Below, in pieces: positions 13,736 to 22,392 of a stretch of 32,900 nt of DNA. The notes below the pieces were generated by a model. The model was not told where the DNA came from. It was given only the letters and a program-made list of their open reading frames with translations, and did no database searches. Every line of letters starts with the position of its first letter. Positions within the stretch are counted from its first letter, which is position 1. Source of the stretch: Fimisoma avicola (lineage in GTDB: Bacteria > Bacillota > Clostridia > Peptostreptococcales > Anaerovoracaceae); contig DVMO01000086.1 in assembly GCA_018714945.1 (NCBI GenBank), positions 1 through 32,900 on the forward strand, in the 5' to 3' direction. Made by a program: the position numbers and the translations under genes.

Positions 13736-16638
13736 TGGGAAAAGCAAAAAAACGGATAAGCATAGCAATACTCGTTATAGTGGTGCTGTTAGCGCTGTTC
13801 GCCAGCTTGATCGGATTCATATCTGATTTTCTTTGGTTTAAAGAAATGGGATACCTGTCGGTATTCTTCAAGCAGCTTGTAACTCAGTTGACGGTGGGCA
13901 TACCGACGCTGATAATAATCACAGGTCTGGTATATCTTTATCTGACTAAGCTCAGGAAAGGTTATTTTGCCAAGATCGCATCTTCGGAAGAAACCAATCT
14001 GAAAAAGCTCAAGATCACGACGCTGATACTGTCCATAGTGTTTGGCATTTTTGCCACTGTCATGACGGTCATGCAGTTATGGTTTGAAATACTGAAGTTT
14101 TCCAACAGTACATCTTTTGGGATAGATGATCCGCTGTTCGGACTTGACATTTCTTTCTATATATTCAGGTTTGATTTTCTGACACAGCTCAATGAGATCC
14201 TTATAGGGGTGATAATGGGGTTCATCATCCTTACCGTCATCTACTATATCATACTCATGGCCGTCAGGACTCCGGATGTATTCAAGGAAGAAGTACCGCC
14301 TGATGCACGCTATGCCGGACCTGAAGAAGAATACAACAAAGATAATCCTTTTACACAGAATAAAAAGAAAACTGCAAAGAACAACGACTTTTTCGGCAAA
14401 TTTGCGGAGGCCTTCATGGGAAAAGGCTTTTCTCCTAAACAGCAGAAACCCAAGAGGCAGTTTGATGATAACAATTTCCGCCAGCTCATGCAGATAGCAT
14501 CCGGAAAGATAGCTCTGCTGGGATTCATCTTTTTCATCATGCTGGCTGTCAATTTCTTCCTGCAGCAGTTCGATCTGCTCCATGTCCACACGGGAGCTGT
14601 ATACGGGGCCGGTTTCACAGATGTTACCATCACACTGTGGAAACTGAGGATCCTCTGTGTACTTTCAGTGCTGGCAGCGGTGCTTTTCGTCATAAACATG
14701 AAGAAAAAGACATACAAAAAGATCCTGACTGTACCTGTCATAATGATAGCCGTAGGGCTTGTCGGCTCAGGCGCAAGCCTGCTGGTGCAGTACGCCATCG
14801 TTTCACCTGACGAACTGAACAAGGAGTCTGAATATCTCCAGAGGAATATAGAATACACCCAGTACGCATATCAGCTTGACGATGTGATAACCACCGACTT
14901 TGCAGCCGACAATACTCTGGATGCGGCTGACCTGGTGGAAAATACAGAGACCATAAGCAACATCAGGATCAATGACTTCGTCCCTACTCAGCAGTTTTAT
15001 AATCAGACTCAGAGTATCCGTCAGTATTATACATTTAACGATGTGGACAACGACAGATATATGATAAACGGTAAGTACACCCAGACATATCTGGCCACCA
15101 GAGAGATCGACGAGGAAAAGATCAGCGACTCCTGGCTCAACCGTCATCTGAAATATACCCATGGATATGGCATAACACTGTCAAGAGTGGATCAGGTGAC
15201 CTCCAGCGGACAGCCTGAGGTACTCATAGGCAACATACCGCCGGAATCTTCCGTGGAAGAGATCCAGATAACAAGGCCGGAAATATATTTCGGTGAACTT
15301 TCCAATGAATATGTCATAGTCGGGACTGACGAGGAAGAATTTGACTATCCGTCAGGGGACAGCAATGAATACACCTTCTATGAAGGAACAGCCGGGATAA
15401 AGCTGAACTTCTTTAACCGCCTGGTATTTGCGGCAAGGGAAGGAAGCCTGAAACTTCTGGTATCATCCAATATAGACAGCGATTCAAGGATAATCATAAA
15501 CCGGAATGTCATGGACAGGGTGCAGACTATCATGCCTTACCTTTCCTATGAATCAGATCCGTACATGGTGACTGTGGACGGTAAGCTTTACTGGATGATA
15601 GACGCATATACCTCCAGCTCCAACTATCCGTATTCACAGCCGTTTGATGAGAACGGCACAAACTATATAAGAAATTCCATCAAGGTAGTGGTGGATGCAT
15701 ATAACGGCGATGTGGACTTCTATGTTGTAGACGAAGAAGACCCTATTGCCATGACTTATGCCAAGATATATCCTGAACTGTTCAAGAGCGGGGATGAGAT
15801 GCCGGAGGCCCTCAAGGCTCATATCCGTTATCCTAACTATCTCCTGCAGATACAGGCCAACATCTATACCAGGTACCATATGGAAGATATAGGTGTTTTC
15901 TACCTGAACGAAGACCAGTGGGATATCGCCAACGAGATCTATGGGACAGAGCAGGTACAGATGGAACCTACTTACTATATAGCCAAACTGCCGGGTGAAG
16001 ATACGGCCGAGTTCTTCAACTCCATACCGTTCACGCCTAAGTCAAAGAAAAATATGACAGCGCTGCTCATCGCCAGGAACGATGGTGAACATTACGGCGA
16101 GCTGATGCTCTATCAGTTCCCTAAGAACAAGACCGTATACGGTCCTGAACAGATAGAAGCCCAGATCGACCAGAACACCGAGATATCAAAGGAATTTTCC
16201 CTGTGGAATTCAGCAGGCACCAAATACAGCAGAGGAAACATGTTCGTCATACCTGTAAACTCCTCCATCCTGTATGTGGAGCCGGTATATCTGGAAGCCA
16301 CCAATTCCAGCATACCTGAGGTAAAAAGGATAATCGTGGCTTACGGCGACAGGATAGCTTATGAAGAGACCCTTGAAGAATGTCTCGTATCCCTGTTCGG
16401 TGAAGAAGCGGCAGATTCCATTGACGCTTCCGATGAGTCGGTGACTCAGGAACCTTCCGGCGATGGCGGACAGACCGAGACAGGACAGCCTTCAGAAGAA
16501 CTGAGCCAGACTGAGCTGATACAAAACGCTGTGACTGCTTACGATAACGCCCAGGCGGCAGTTCAGAGCGGCGACTGGGCCGGATACGGCAGATATATGG
16601 AAGAACTTGAACAGATACTCAATGAACTTGCTTCATAA
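13735..16638 (+). CDS. UPF0182 family membrane protein
   Basis: A 967-residue protein of the UPF0182 (COG1615) family, function unknown. Seven membrane helices lie at about 8-30, 52-72, 95-118, 157-178, 259-280, 311-329 and 337-356, with a hydrophilic Lys-rich loop at 180-250. A large extracytoplasmic domain fills the rest and includes the family block around DPYMVTVDGKLYWMIDAYT. The last 70 residues are an acidic Ser/Thr/Gln-rich linker followed by a helix (TAYDNAQAAVQSGDWAGYGR), the usual C-terminus. AAGGAGG lies inside the end of the upstream gene, and start and stop overlap by one base. Its tight coupling to the zinc-ribbon protein suggests the two act together. Confidence 0.92.
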   Translation: MGKAKKRISIAILVIVVLLALFASLIGFISDFLWFKEMGYLSVFFKQLVTQLTVGIPTLIIITGLVYLYLTKLRKGYFAKIASSEETNLKKLKITTLILSIVFGIFATVMTVMQLWFEILKFSNSTSFGIDDPLFGLDISFYIFRFDFLTQLNEILIGVIMGFIILTVIYYIILMAVRTPDVFKEEVPPDARYAGPEEEYNKDNPFTQNKKKTAKNNDFFGKFAEAFMGKGFSPKQQKPKRQFDDNNFRQLMQIASGKIALLGFIFFIMLAVNFFLQQFDLLHVHTGAVYGAGFTDVTITLWKLRILCVLSVLAAVLFVINMKKKTYKKILTVPVIMIAVGLVGSGASLLVQYAIVSPDELNKESEYLQRNIEYTQYAYQLDDVITTDFAADNTLDAADLVENTETISNIRINDFVPTQQFYNQTQSIRQYYTFNDVDNDRYMINGKYTQTYLATREIDEEKISDSWLNRHLKYTHGYGITLSRVDQVTSSGQPEVLIGNIPPESSVEEIQITRPEIYFGELSNEYVIVGTDEEEFDYPSGDSNEYTFYEGTAGIKLNFFNRLVFAAREGSLKLLVSSNIDSDSRIIINRNVMDRVQTIMPYLSYESDPYMVTVDGKLYWMIDAYTSSSNYPYSQPFDENGTNYIRNSIKVVVDAYNGDVDFYVVDEEDPIAMTYAKIYPELFKSGDEMPEALKAHIRYPNYLLQIQANIYTRYHMEDIGVFYLNEDQWDIANEIYGTEQVQMEPTYYIAKLPGEDTAEFFNSIPFTPKSKKNMTALLIARNDGEHYGELMLYQFPKNKTVYGPEQIEAQIDQNTEISKEFSLWNSAGTKYSRGNMFVIPVNSSILYVEPVYLEATNSSIPEVKRIIVAYGDRIAYEETLEECLVSLFGEEAADSIDASDESVTQEPSGDGGQTETGQPSEELSQTELIQNAVTAYDNAQAAVQSGDWAGYGRYMEELEQILNELAS

Positions 16639-16666
16639 TTTATATTATCTTTAGGAGGAAACGACA

Positions 16667-18583
16667 ATGCTGGACTTTGATTTTGAACGGATGCTGTTCA
16701 AAATACCGCCCGAAAAACACGACACTGAATCTCTGGCGCAGATACTTGAAGAACATCCTGAGGTAGAATTCGTCTCTTATGCGGGGCTTGATATCGCAGG
16801 TAACGACACCGATGAGAGGATTCCTGTAAAGCTTTTCCTTAAAGACATGGAAGATATGCTTGAACATGGTGTACAGACGGACGGTTCCAGCGTACATCTT
16901 CCGAAGATCGCAGAGCTCAATAACGCCAAAGTGGACATGATACCTGACAAAAGCGTCAACTGGTATGTGGACTATAACTTCGACAATGTTTCAAGAAAGA
17001 CGGGGCTTCCGGTGGGGACCCTGAGGATACCGTCTTTCCTCATACATAACGACAGAGCAGAGGTTGGTTCCAGGGCAATACTCAAAGACGCAGTGGAAAA
17101 ATTCAAGAGCAGGCTCATGGAGCTGCTCAAGGAAAATCCTTATGTATTCCAATATATCAAAGGCGTAGACAGCGCCGATGAGATCGAAGAGATCGTTACC
17201 ACCAGCGCTACTGAACTGGAATTCTGGGTAAGGACTCCGGAAGACAAAGCTGACAAAGAACAGCTTTCCACCTCTCAGGAATTAAAGGAGCAGTACTGGA
17301 AGAGGACTTACGGTCCGGTCAGGACAGCCCTTGAAAAATCTCTGGAAATATTGGATTACTATGACTTTGAAATGGAGATGGGGCACAAAGAAGTGGGAGG
17401 CGTCAAGTCCAAGCTGACCAGGAGCGGCCACCACGACCACATCATGGAACAGCTTGAGATCGACTGGAAATACGCTGAAGCCATGCAGGCGGCTGACAAC
17501 GAAAAGCATATCCGGTATGTAGTTCGGGATGTGTTCAACCAGTTCGGCCTGATGACCACTTTCATGGCAAAGCCTGTAGAAGGCGTTGCAGGAAACGGCG
17601 AGCACACTCATCTGGGAGTTTCAGCCAGGCTGAAAAACGGCAAGATGGTCAATCTGTTCTCCGCAGCAGACCCGCTGACAGACTTCCTCAGCCCGGTTGG
17701 ATTCGGCGGACTGATGGGCATACTCAAAAACTACGAGGCGATCAACCCATTCGTAAGCCCGACCATAGACGCACTCAACCGGCAGAAGCCGGGGTATGAA
17801 GCGCCGGTCTGCATAGTGACATCCCTCGGACATGATCCGGCCGACCCGTCAAGAAACAGGACCATACTGGTGGGCCTGGTAAGGGACGCCAACAAGTCCA
17901 TGGCCACCAGATTTGAGCTGAGATCACCTCATCCGAAATCCAATACATATCTGGTACTGGCCAGCAGTTATATGGCCATGCTGGACGGTATAGAAAAAGC
18001 CCTACAGGCCAAGAAAACGCCGGCCGAGCTTGAAAGATCCATTTCCAAGAAGAGCGGAGAAGAGGACTTCTACCTGGAAAAGGACAGAGAATACAGAAGT
18101 GAAAAAGATGTGTTCGACGACTACACCGAGGAAGAAAGAAACAGCCTTTTCGGCATCGCCCCGGCCACCGTATGGGAAAACATCCAGGGATTCTATAAAT
18201 ATCCTGAAAAGACCAGGGCGGTCTGCGCCGACGGTGTTATTTCACAGGCATCTCTGGAATCCTTTGTGGCCTATGCGGTCAACCAGTGGAAAACCGAGCT
18301 CCACGACCGTATAATCCCTGATTATATGGGCGATATAAGGAGTTACAAGCTGATCCACGGAGCGGATGCGACAGACTATGACATGACCAACTGGGAAAGA
18401 ATAAACGAAATGAGACGCTCCATAGCAAAAGACAGCCTTTCTTCCAAGGGTCTGCTCACAAGGGTAAAAGAAGCCCTCGATGAGGGAGATTACCAGACGG
18501 CTTCCGACCTGCAGGTAGAATTACAGGGAAAAATGTCACTGCTGCGCAGCATGTATGTAAAATACAGAAAGAACTTATTTTGA
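16667..18583 (+). CDS. glnA: Glutamine synthetase (long form)
   Basis: This 638-residue enzyme belongs to the glutamine synthetase superfamily: ATP-dependent amidation of glutamate with ammonia. Recognisable elements in order are the beta-grasp TDGSSVHLP loop (near 72), the metal-site strand TSATELEFWV (near 182), HHDHIMEQ (near 253), AKPVEGVAGNGEHTHLGVSA (near 302), NRTILVGL (near 397) and TRFELRSPHPKSNTYL (near 412). The chain is about 180 residues longer than type I enzymes (about 440-470) and carries a C-terminal extension rich in helices; type III enzymes are longer again, so I call it a long clostridial form without a type. AGGAGG precedes ATG. It lies 28 bases after the UPF0182 gene and 49 before serS. 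No GlnR-type operator is evident in the short gap. Confidence 0.92.
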   Translation: MLDFDFERMLFKIPPEKHDTESLAQILEEHPEVEFVSYAGLDIAGNDTDERIPVKLFLKDMEDMLEHGVQTDGSSVHLPKIAELNNAKVDMIPDKSVNWYVDYNFDNVSRKTGLPVGTLRIPSFLIHNDRAEVGSRAILKDAVEKFKSRLMELLKENPYVFQYIKGVDSADEIEEIVTTSATELEFWVRTPEDKADKEQLSTSQELKEQYWKRTYGPVRTALEKSLEILDYYDFEMEMGHKEVGGVKSKLTRSGHHDHIMEQLEIDWKYAEAMQAADNEKHIRYVVRDVFNQFGLMTTFMAKPVEGVAGNGEHTHLGVSARLKNGKMVNLFSAADPLTDFLSPVGFGGLMGILKNYEAINPFVSPTIDALNRQKPGYEAPVCIVTSLGHDPADPSRNRTILVGLVRDANKSMATRFELRSPHPKSNTYLVLASSYMAMLDGIEKALQAKKTPAELERSISKKSGEEDFYLEKDREYRSEKDVFDDYTEEERNSLFGIAPATVWENIQGFYKYPEKTRAVCADGVISQASLESFVAYAVNQWKTELHDRIIPDYMGDIRSYKLIHGADATDYDMTNWERINEMRRSIAKDSLSSKGLLTRVKEALDEGDYQTASDLQVELQGKMSLLRSMYVKYRKNLF

Positions 18584-18632
18584 TAAAAAGCCCGGACTTG
18601 AGTCTGAGTGAACATAGAAAAGAGGATTAGGT

Positions 18633-19907
18633 ATGTTAGACATCAGAAGGATAAGAGAAGATTATGAAAATGTAAAGGCGGCCGTAGAGAGAAGATGTAA
18701 AGGCGATTACGGGATTTCCCAGGTCCTGCCGCTGGACGCCAGGCGCCGTGAACTGCTCCTTCAGGTGGAGCAGATGAAAAACAAGCAGAACACCGTTTCC
18801 AAAGAAATCCCTAAGCTCAAAAAAGCCGGCGAGGACACCACCGCCATCATGGCAGAGATGAAAGAGCTTTCCGCCAATATCAAAGAGCTGGACGGACAGG
18901 TCAGCGAGGTGGAAAATGAGCTTAAAGACCTGCTCCTTAGCATACCGAACACGCCGTACAAGGATGTTCAGACCGGAGAAGACGACAGCGCCAATGTGGA
19001 GCTGAGAAAAGTCGGACAGCCAAGAGACTTTGACTTTGAGCCTAAGGCTCACTGGGATATAGGTACAGATCTTGATATCCTGGATTTTGACAGAGCTGCC
19101 AAGATCTCAGGAGCAAGGTTCACCGTATACAAGGGCGTAGGCGCCCGTCTGGAAAGAGCCGTTATCAACTTTATGCTGGATCTGCATACCGTAGATCAGG
19201 ATTACACTGAGATCCTGCCTCCGTTCATGGTAAACAGGGCAGCCATGACAGGAACAGGCCAGCTTCCGAAGTTTGAAGAGGACATGTTCTATGTGCCTCA
19301 AAAGGACTTCTTCCTGATCCCTACTGCAGAAGTGCCTGTGACCAACCTGAGAGCTCAGGAGATCATGGCCGAAGCAGAACTGCCGGTATATTACACCGCT
19401 TATACTCCGTGCTTCAGAGCCGAAGCAGGTTCTGCCGGCAGAGACACCAGAGGCCTGATCAGACAGCACCAGTTCAACAAGGTGGAACTGGTAAAATTCG
19501 TAAAACCTGAAACCTCATATGATGAGCTGGAGAAGCTGACTGCCGATGCCGAAGAAGTGCTCAAACGCCTTGGTATCCCTTACAGAGTTGTAAGGCTCAG
19601 CACCGGAGATCTGGGCTTCTCGTCAGCCATGACATACGACATCGAAGTATGGATGCCGAGCTACGGCAGGTATGTGGAAATTTCTTCATGCAGCAACTTT
19701 GAAGATTTCCAGGCCAGGAGAGCCAACATCCGCTACAGGAATGAGGAGACCGGCAAAGCCGAGTTTGTCCACACTCTCAACGGTTCCGGCCTTGCAGTAG
19801 GAAGGACAGTTGCCGCCATACTGGAAAACTGCCAGCAGGCCGACGGCTCCGTAGTCATTCCGGAAGCCCTGAGAAAATACATGGGCTGCGATGTTATAGG
19901 AAAATAG
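18633..19907 (+). CDS. serS: Serine-tRNA ligase
   Basis: The 424-residue class II synthetase charges tRNA-Ser. Residues about 1-105 form the long antiparallel coiled-coil arm that reads the tRNA-Ser variable loop. The catalytic core shows motif 1 (ARLERAVINFMLDLH... LPPFMVN), the TGTGQLPKFEEDM loop, IPTAEVPVTN, motif 2 (TPCFRAEAGSAGRDTRGLIRQHQF) and motif 3 (NGSGLAVGRTVAAILEN). Length is typical. The start follows GAGGATTAGG. The 49-base gap after glnA is too short for a T-box, so no tRNA-responsive control is seen. A terminator follows 17 bases after the stop. Confidence 0.97.
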   Translation: MLDIRRIREDYENVKAAVERRCKGDYGISQVLPLDARRRELLLQVEQMKNKQNTVSKEIPKLKKAGEDTTAIMAEMKELSANIKELDGQVSEVENELKDLLLSIPNTPYKDVQTGEDDSANVELRKVGQPRDFDFEPKAHWDIGTDLDILDFDRAAKISGARFTVYKGVGARLERAVINFMLDLHTVDQDYTEILPPFMVNRAAMTGTGQLPKFEEDMFYVPQKDFFLIPTAEVPVTNLRAQEIMAEAELPVYYTAYTPCFRAEAGSAGRDTRGLIRQHQFNKVELVKFVKPETSYDELEKLTADAEEVLKRLGIPYRVVRLSTGDLGFSSAMTYDIEVWMPSYGRYVEISSCSNFEDFQARRANIRYRNEETGKAEFVHTLNGSGLAVGRTVAAILENCQQADGSVVIPEALRKYMGCDVIGK

Positions 19908-19923
19908 TAACAGAGCATAGAAC

Positions 19924-19962
19924 AGAAGCCGTTTGACCGCCAAGTCCAGCGGCTTCTTTTTT
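19924..19962 (+). terminator. Intrinsic terminator after serS
   Basis: AGAAGCCG (19924-19931) and CGGCTTCT (19950-19957) form an 8-bp stem leading into TTTTTT. The loop contains a minor inner GAC/GTC pairing. It closes the long plus-strand transcription unit. Confidence 0.85.
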
Positions 19963-20388
19963 GGGAGGGAAGATTGCTGCTTTTCGGTTCTGGTACAGGG
20001 TTTGCTGCTTCTTGGCTCAGTTCGGAGTTACTTGGCCAGAAAAATGTTCTTATTTTGCGGGAAGAGAAGGATACCAGGAACCTTTTGACCAGAAAAGGTT
20101 CCTGAAACCATAAGATGATATTCTTAGGAGAACCAGATCCGCAGATGAGGTTCTCGCAGCAGCGGATAATATGCGCTGGGAGAATCTAAACAACTTATAA
20201 GAATAAGTTTGGGTTCTCGGAGAAGGTTTTCCGTCAGGGAAAGAGAACATTTCGCTGGCGGAAAGGGAGATGAGCAGGGAAATATACAGTATATGAGTAT
20301 ATGTTAAAGCCGTATCGACTCCATTAAAAACAGCCTAAGCGGATCAGATACCATCCGTTGCAGGACCGTCCAGGCCAGCCGCACCGGA
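19963..20388. repeat. Hairpin-rich non-coding interval, structured RNA or inverted-repeat cluster
   Basis: No supportable gene in 426 bases, but many stems. A perfect 12-bp hairpin CAGGAACCTTTT/AAAAGGTTCCTG (20075-20104) has loop GACCAG. GGTTCTC..GAGAATC (20149-20186) continues inward with CAGC/GCTG and GC/GC. AACTTAT/ATAAGTT is at 20192-20209. TTTCCGTCAG/CTGGCGGAAA (one wobble) is at 20228-20264. A long-range 9-bp match AAATGTTCT (20042-20050) to AGAACATTT (20244-20252) would form a pseudoknot with the last loop. GAGAACC (20128), GGTTCTC (20149), GAGAATC (20180) and GGTTCTC (20212) alternate, allowing mutually exclusive pairings. The strand is unclear. 20290-20388 is plain apart from a CGGAT/ATCCG hairpin. 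Confidence 0.6.
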
Positions 20389-20973
20389 TCATCTGCACAG
20401 CCCTTTTAAAAACAGGGGCAGCATGGTAGACGAATACTGACAAAGAGAATAGTTGCCATTGCACAGGCACCAGTCATACATGAGCCCTCTTTCAAATACT
20501 GCATAAGCCTTGGTGATATCGTTGATAGACAATCCGTCCCTGAAACATCCCTGCTGCTGTCCTTCGATGGTTATCTGCCTCAGAAGCTTGTAATATGTCC
20601 TGTTGGGCTCCAGCAGGTGGCGTTCTCCCTTGGTGACAAGCTGGGATGAAAAAAGCTGTGAAAGAAGGGAGACCGATACTGTGTTTTCGATCATCATAAA
20701 AAGTTCGTGATTCATATGGATAAGCTTGTCAATGGGAGACAGAGACGGATCCATGGTCTCGATCAGTTCTTCGTATTTTTCATCAAACAGGTAAGAAAGG
20801 GAGGTCAGCAGAGAATCCTTACTGTCAAAATAGTGGTAGAAAGACCCTTTGGAAGTGCCTGAAGCTTCAACGATCTCGTCTATGGTCGTATCGTCATAGC
20901 CTTGCTGGTAAAAAAGCTGCCAGGCTGCCGAAACGATCTTGCTTTTGGTGTTCCGTGTTTTTTTTCTGCTCAT
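20389..20973 (-). CDS. TetR/AcrR family transcriptional regulator
   Basis: The 194-residue protein has an N-terminal TetR DNA-binding domain (about 8-55: KSKIVSAAWQLFYQQGYDDTT, the helix-turn-helix IDEIVEASGTSKGSFYHYF and SKDSLL) and an all-helical ligand-binding part (about 60-194) that gives no clue to the inducer. The frame is open further upstream, but ATG 20973 is chosen because AAGGAGG lies just before it and it begins the normal basic MSRKKTRN. It is divergent from the TIGR00300/decarboxylase pair across a 271-base AT-rich gap with palindromes, so control of that pair is the likely role. Confidence 0.92.
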   Translation of the reverse strand: MSRKKTRNTKSKIVSAAWQLFYQQGYDDTTIDEIVEASGTSKGSFYHYFDSKDSLLTSLSYLFDEKYEELIETMDPSLSPIDKLIHMNHELFMMIENTVSVSLLSQLFSSQLVTKGERHLLEPNRTYYKLLRQITIEGQQQGCFRDGLSINDITKAYAVFERGLMYDWCLCNGNYSLCQYSSTMLPLFLKGLCR

Positions 20974-21082
20974 GGTATCCTCCTTTCCCTGCCGGACGCA
21001 ATGGCAAACATGCTGCCGTGGATATGACGGCAGACTGCCGCAGAGCATCAGGCGCAGGGGATGTTTTATTTTTGATACATAA

Positions 21083-21099
21083 TTTAGTCTAAACTTTAG
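21083..21099. promoter_or_regulatory. Overlapping palindromes, candidate TetR operator
   Basis: TTTAG-T-CTAAA (21083-21093) and CTAAA-C-TTTAG (21089-21099) are two perfect overlapping 11-base palindromes upstream of the TetR gene. The core AGTCTAA recurs near 21165, with AGTCT again near 21176, close to the divergent promoter. This suits autoregulation plus control of the TIGR00300 gene. The assignment is inference. Confidence 0.5.
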
Positions 21100-21204
21100 T
21101 ATAGTATAGAACTGCTTAATTTTCAATATATATCTGCATTATGATGCAAAAAATAATTAAAAAAAGTCTAATATATAGTCTGTATTTCATTCCTCTGATT
21201 TATG

Positions 21205-21213
21205 TGTTAGAAT
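21205..21213 (+). promoter_or_regulatory. Extended -10 promoter of the TIGR00300/decarboxylase unit
   Basis: TGT directly precedes TAGAAT (21208-21213), an extended -10, with a poor TTTCAT -35 at 17-base spacing. The start of translation is 32 bases further, behind GGGAGGAG. Confidence 0.5.
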
Positions 21214-21244
21214 AAATGCTGATGATAGGGAGGAGAAATATAAG

Positions 21245-22339
21245 ATGAGTTTCAAATTAGCAAAATACATACAGCCGGATTTCACAGAAGAAAGATTTGC
21301 AAAGGCCCCGGACGCTGTATTGTGTCAGGCGCCTCATGCCAAGGCGGCGCCTAAGGGGTTCCACGCCACTTCTATTTTTCCGGAGTATTTCAAGATAAAC
21401 GGCAGATGGCATCTGGCAGAAGACAGCCGTATGGATGCAGTTCCGGTATGGGACGGCCAAAAGATCAGGGTTGTAGAGTTCAGGAATATAAACGAAGGCG
21501 ATATGATCGTCACCGGGCGCACCGAGGACGGCAGCCAGGGTATATATGTCCATGACGACTGCTGGGAAAGGGAAGAGGAGGATGTAAAAAACACATTTGC
21601 TTTTCGTCAGCAGAGGAGCCGTGAGACCTCATTCACCCAGGACTATAAAGACCTGGTGGAGCTGCTCAGATATGAAAAGGAAAATGGCGGATATGTGGTA
21701 TGGGTACTGGGTCCGGCCTGCAGTTTTGACTGGGAAGCCAGGAGAGTCATGGGTGAACTGATCTCTCACGGCTATTGCCAGGCCCTGCTTGCGGGAAATG
21801 CACTGGCTACCCACGACCTTGAGGGCGGATATCTGAGGACCGCTCTGGGATGCGATATCATAAACCAGAAACAGCATTTCATGGGCCATTACAATCATCT
21901 TGATACCATCAACGCCATCAACACATACGGATCGATACCTGCTTTCATTGAAAAAGAAAATATACAGGATGGCATCATATATAACTGTGTAAAAAATAAT
22001 GTGCCTTTCGTACTGAACGGTTCCATCAGGGATGACGGACCTCTTCCGGAAGTACTTGAAAATAATTATGTAGGACAGGACACCATCCGTTCCCACATAC
22101 GCAAGGCGACTACAGTCATAGGCATGGCCACTGTGCTCCACACCATAGCGTCAGGAAACATGACGCCGACATATCGCGTGCTGGGAGACGGCACCATAAG
22201 GCCGGTATATTTCTACATGGTCGATACATCCGAATTTGCCGCCAATAAGCTTGGAGACAGAGGGAGCCTTGCCGCAAAAGGCATCGTGACCAATGTTCAG
22301 GATTTCATGCGTAATCTCAGTACAGGGCTGGGATTGTAG
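21245..22339 (+). CDS. TIGR00300 (LOR/SDH-domain) protein, ornithine cyclodeaminase-like
   Basis: The 364-residue protein matches the LOR/SDH domain family TIGR00300. Blocks in order: an N-terminal domain of about 110 residues; the dinucleotide-binding part with GGYVVWVLGPACSFDWEA (about 148-165); LLAGNALATHDLE (about 181-193); GHYNHLDTINAINTYGSIPAFIE (about 214-236); VPFVLNGSIRDDGPLPEV (about 255-272); LHTIASGNMTP (about 298-308); and DRGSLAAKGIVTNVQDFM (about 341-358). Relatives include the C-terminal half of cyanobacterial arginine dihydrolase/AgrE and archaeal ornithine cyclodeaminases, which turn ornithine into proline plus ammonia with bound NAD. GGGAGGAG precedes ATG. The decarboxylase gene follows by 53 bases, so an ornithine/arginine role fits the context. 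Exact substrate is not proven. Confidence 0.85.
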   Translation: MSFKLAKYIQPDFTEERFAKAPDAVLCQAPHAKAAPKGFHATSIFPEYFKINGRWHLAEDSRMDAVPVWDGQKIRVVEFRNINEGDMIVTGRTEDGSQGIYVHDDCWEREEEDVKNTFAFRQQRSRETSFTQDYKDLVELLRYEKENGGYVVWVLGPACSFDWEARRVMGELISHGYCQALLAGNALATHDLEGGYLRTALGCDIINQKQHFMGHYNHLDTINAINTYGSIPAFIEKENIQDGIIYNCVKNNVPFVLNGSIRDDGPLPEVLENNYVGQDTIRSHIRKATTVIGMATVLHTIASGNMTPTYRVLGDGTIRPVYFYMVDTSEFAANKLGDRGSLAAKGIVTNVQDFMRNLSTGLGL

Positions 22340-22392
22340 CAAGCCGGCTCCGGCCTTCAAAGACAGACGGCATATACCGCAAGGAGAAAAAA

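Noticed and set aside
18584..18632. T-box leader ahead of serS
   Set aside because: The gap is 49 bases and has no specifier loop, T-box sequence or terminator.
20050..20250. 66-codon minus-strand frame in the hairpin-rich interval
   Set aside because: The frame follows repeated inverted motifs, lacks a ribosome binding site and its residues mirror the repeats; the RNA or repeat explanation fits better.
20974..21126. Longer TetR start giving 245 residues
   Set aside because: The extra 51 residues are unlike any TetR N-terminus and a strong AAGGAGG precedes the internal ATG at 20973.
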